The notes under the pieces: generated by a model | What the model saw: the letters and a program-made list of their open reading frames with translations, nothing else | Databases searched by the model: none | Told to the model about the DNA's origin: nothing | Source: Streptomyces sp. SPB074 | GTDB taxonomy: Bacteria > Actinomycetota > Actinomycetes > Streptomycetales > Streptomycetaceae | Assembly (NCBI RefSeq): GCF_000154905.1 | Contig: NZ_GG770539.1 | Location: 363,165 to 397,681 of the forward strand | Direction of reading: 5' to 3' | DNA length: 34,517 bases | Position numbers and translations under genes: made by a program | In this document: one piece after another, positions 33,601 to 34,517 of the stretch | Layout: each line of letters opens with the position of its first letter | How positions within the stretch are numbered: position 1 is the first letter of the stretch

Positions 33601-34285
33601 CGCCGCCCGCGCTCGCCTCGGCGGGGCGCGTGCCGCCGGCCGCGAGGACGGTGGTGACGAGGACGTCGGCGGTGCGCAGGGTGTCGAGCAGTCCGTCCTC
33701 GGGGGTGCGGAGCGAGGCCACGTAGAGCGGGAGCGCTCGGCCGCCCGCGTCCTCGACGGCCTCGCACAGGGCGTCCACGAAACCGGTGTTGCCGCTCATG
33801 TGGTGCGCGCGGTAGTAGAGCACCGCGACGACGGGGCCCGTGGTGGTGCGCGGGGTGCGCTCCAGGGGGCCCCAGGAGGGGGCGGGGGCGGGCGCGTCGA
33901 AGCCGTGGCCGGTGAGGAGCACGGTGTCGGAGAGGAAGCGGGCGAGCTGTTCGAGGTTCGCGGGGCCGCCGTGCGCGAGGTAGGCGTGGGCCTCGGCGGC
34001 GATGCCGACCGGGACGGTGGACGCGGCCATCAGCTGGGCGTCGGGGGCCTGCTCCCCGCTCAGCACGACGACGGGCCTGCCGTCGGCGAGGAGCAGGTCG
34101 AGCCCTTCCTGCCAGACGCGGATGCCGCCGAGGAGCCGGACGACGACGAGGTCGACGCCGTCGAGGAGGGCGGGGAGCGCGTCGAGCGCGAGCCGCGAGG
34201 GGTTCGCGAAGCGGAACGGCACCGGGCCCGCTGCGGCGCGGGCGCTGAGCAGGTCCGTGTCGGACGTCGACAGGAGCAGGAACAT
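30692..34285 (-). CDS. cobN: Aerobic cobaltochelatase subunit CobN
   Basis: A 1197-residue protein of the CobN/magnesium-chelatase H family, the large subunit that inserts cobalt into hydrogenobyrinic acid a,c-diamide during aerobic cobalamin synthesis, with ATP-using partners encoded elsewhere. The sequence follows CobN throughout: VAVLYYRAHHMSGNTGFVDA, LVLSAYPTKHSRIGNAVGLD, DAMVHLGKHGNLEWLPGKNA, LVYPFLVNDPGEGTQAKRRV, PTGRNFYSVDPKAVPSRLAW, LWGTSAMRTAGDDIAEALAL and FGSRPGTYGAGLLQLIDSRDW. Length is normal. The ATG at 34285 has AGGAAGG (34298-34304) upstream, and a cobalamin riboswitch sits in the leader, so expression should fall when cobalamin is plentiful. No other cobalamin gene follows it here. 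Confidence 0.96.
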   Translation of the reverse strand: MFLLLSTSDTDLLSARAAAGPVPFRFANPSRLALDALPALLDGVDLVVVRLLGGIRVWQEGLDLLLADGRPVVVLSGEQAPDAQLMAASTVPVGIAAEAHAYLAHGGPANLEQLARFLSDTVLLTGHGFDAPAPAPSWGPLERTPRTTTGPVVAVLYYRAHHMSGNTGFVDALCEAVEDAGGRALPLYVASLRTPEDGLLDTLRTADVLVTTVLAAGGTRPAEASAGGDEEAWDAGALAGLDVPILQALCLTGSRADWEENDEGVSPLDAASQIAVPEFDGRLITVPFSFKEIDADGLPAYVADPERAARVAGLAVRHARLRHIPAPDKRLALVLSAYPTKHSRIGNAVGLDTPASAIALLRRLLAEGYDFGTEPVPGVESGDGDELIRALIDAGGHDQDWLTEEQLAANPVRIAAADYRRWFATLPKELRTAVEEHWGPAPGEMFVDRGANPEGDIVLAALRFGNLLVLIQPPRGFGENPIAIYHDPDLPPSHHYLAAYRWIAAPASEGGFGADAMVHLGKHGNLEWLPGKNAGLSAACGPDAALGDLPLVYPFLVNDPGEGTQAKRRVHATLVDHLVPPMARAESYGDIARLEQLLDEHAQIAAMDPAKLPAIRAQIWTLIQAARLDHDLGLDDRPDDDGFDDFLLHVDGWLCEVKDAQIRDGLHVLGKAPAATDRVNLVLAILRARQIWGGTQALPGLREALGLDESAATLASADAAEERARALVQAMEDADWDPEAVPREESEDVRAVLAFAAREVVPRLAATTGELDHTLHALRGGFVPAGPSGSPLRGLVNVLPTGRNFYSVDPKAVPSRLAWETGQSLATSLLDRYRADHGEWPTSVGLSLWGTSAMRTAGDDIAEALALLGVRPVWDDASRRVTGLEAVPHEELGRPRVDVTLRISGFFRDAFPHTVGLLDDAVRLAASLEEPADVNHVRAHVARDLAEHGDERRATTRIFGSRPGTYGAGLLQLIDSRDWRTDADLAEVYTVWGGYAYGRGLDGRPAREEMETAYRRIAVAAKNTDTREHDIADSDDYFQYHGGMVAAVRALRGSAPEAYIGDSTRPETVRTRTLVEETSRVFRARVVNPRWIEAMRRHGYKGAFELAATVDYLFGYDATTGVIADWMYDKLTETYVLDETNRAFLQEANPWALHGIAERLLEAESRGMWAEPDPAVLDALRQVYLETEGNLEGDDEG

Positions 34286-34335
34286 GCGGCGTCAGGCCCT
34301 TCCTCGGGGTGTCCACGCCCCGGGCGGTGTTCGGA

Positions 34336-34459
34336 CGGCGGGAGTTCCTGACTCACACGCGGCGGGTGCGCGTGCTCACAGTGGCGGGACCGCGCCGGAT
34401 TCGCACCGGGCTTCCTCCCAAGTCGCCGTCTGGCGGTGGCGGACCGGGTGGGACCGCCG
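34336..34459 (-). ncRNA. Cobalamin (adenosylcobalamin) riboswitch
   Basis: On the minus strand the leader of cobN contains the conserved core GGTGCGAATCCGGCGCGG followed by TCCCGCCACTGTGA, and the 3' B12-box-like GAGTCAGGAACTCCCGCC (34337-34354). The ends pair (CGGCGG at 34454-34459 with CCGCCG at 34336-34341), giving a closing P1 helix. Between it and the gene a small hairpin CGGGG/CCCCG (34305-34309 with 34318-34322) adjoins the ribosome-binding site, so control of translation initiation is the likely mechanism. Confidence 0.93.
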
Positions 34460-34466
34460 AAAGGTC

Positions 34467-34472
34467 ATAGTA
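34467..34472 (-). promoter_or_regulatory. Candidate -10 of the cobN promoter
   Basis: TACTAT on the minus strand lies 8 bases before the riboswitch P1 helix, in the only A/T-containing patch of this region. No good -35 is visible 17-18 bases further upstream, so the call rests on position and the -10 match. Confidence 0.4.
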
Positions 34473-34517
34473 CGGGGGGCCGCGGCACGGGGGTAGGGGC
34501 AGGGGGCGCCCGGCGGG

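Noticed and set aside
30647..34351. A 1234-codon plus-strand frame opposite cobN
   Set aside because: Antisense shadow of cobN; composition is biased and no domain is recognisable, while the minus strand matches CobN along its whole length.

Overview
The window is chromosomal DNA of a high-GC actinomycete, almost certainly Streptomyces or a close relative. Third codon positions are overwhelmingly G or C, many gene pairs overlap by 4 bases (ATGA or GTGA), and the gene families are typical: a RamB-type short-chain-fatty-acid regulator beside aceA, CBM13-bearing secreted hydrolases, sugar ABC transporters with no local ATPase, and a riboswitch-controlled cobN. I see no insertion sequence, tRNA, rRNA or CRISPR array.

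Layout, left to right. (1) 31-3754, minus strand: an osmoprotectant-type ABC transporter operon of two permeases and a lipoprotein binding protein, with no ATPase in view, followed by a multi-pass membrane protein with a C-terminal carboxypeptidase-regulatory-like domain. (2) 3905-6165: a pirin-family protein (plus) and a lone polyprenyl diphosphate synthase (minus). (3) 6273-11089: the glyoxylate bypass. A RamB-type regulator (minus) is divergent from aceA and aceB (plus); the divergent region holds two tandem sites resembling the RamB operator plus a 15-bp palindrome, and two strong hairpins separate aceA from aceB. (4) 11171-16639, minus: a complete valine-branch operon, mmsA, isobutyryl-CoA dehydrogenase, 3-hydroxyisobutyryl-CoA hydrolase, mmsB and enoyl-CoA hydratase, taking isobutyryl-CoA to propionyl-CoA. 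A 562-base leader region precedes it, with a GGACGTCC palindrome and a possible short upstream ORF.

(5) 17202-29094: a mannan or glucomannan utilisation locus. On the minus strand are a GH26 beta-mannanase with a CBM13 lectin domain, a GH30 hydrolase and a LacI-family regulator. Divergent on the plus strand are a secreted CBM13-esterase, a sugar-binding lipoprotein, two permeases and a cytoplasmic GH2 beta-mannosidase. The likely flow is extracellular cleavage and de-esterification, oligosaccharide import powered by a shared ATPase such as MsiK encoded elsewhere, then mannose release in the cytoplasm under LacI control. (6) 29141-34517, minus: a surface or secreted protein gene broken by a frameshift, and cobN under a cobalamin riboswitch.

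The most unusual structure is a 230-bp, base-for-base identical inverted repeat inside the CBM13 domains of the divergent mannanase and esterase genes (20074-20303 and 21992-22221). It implies very recent gene conversion or duplication. Recombination between the copies would invert 1.7 kb and create an in-frame mannanase-lectin-esterase fusion of about 774 residues. I derived all of this by reading the sequence; no database search or computation was run.
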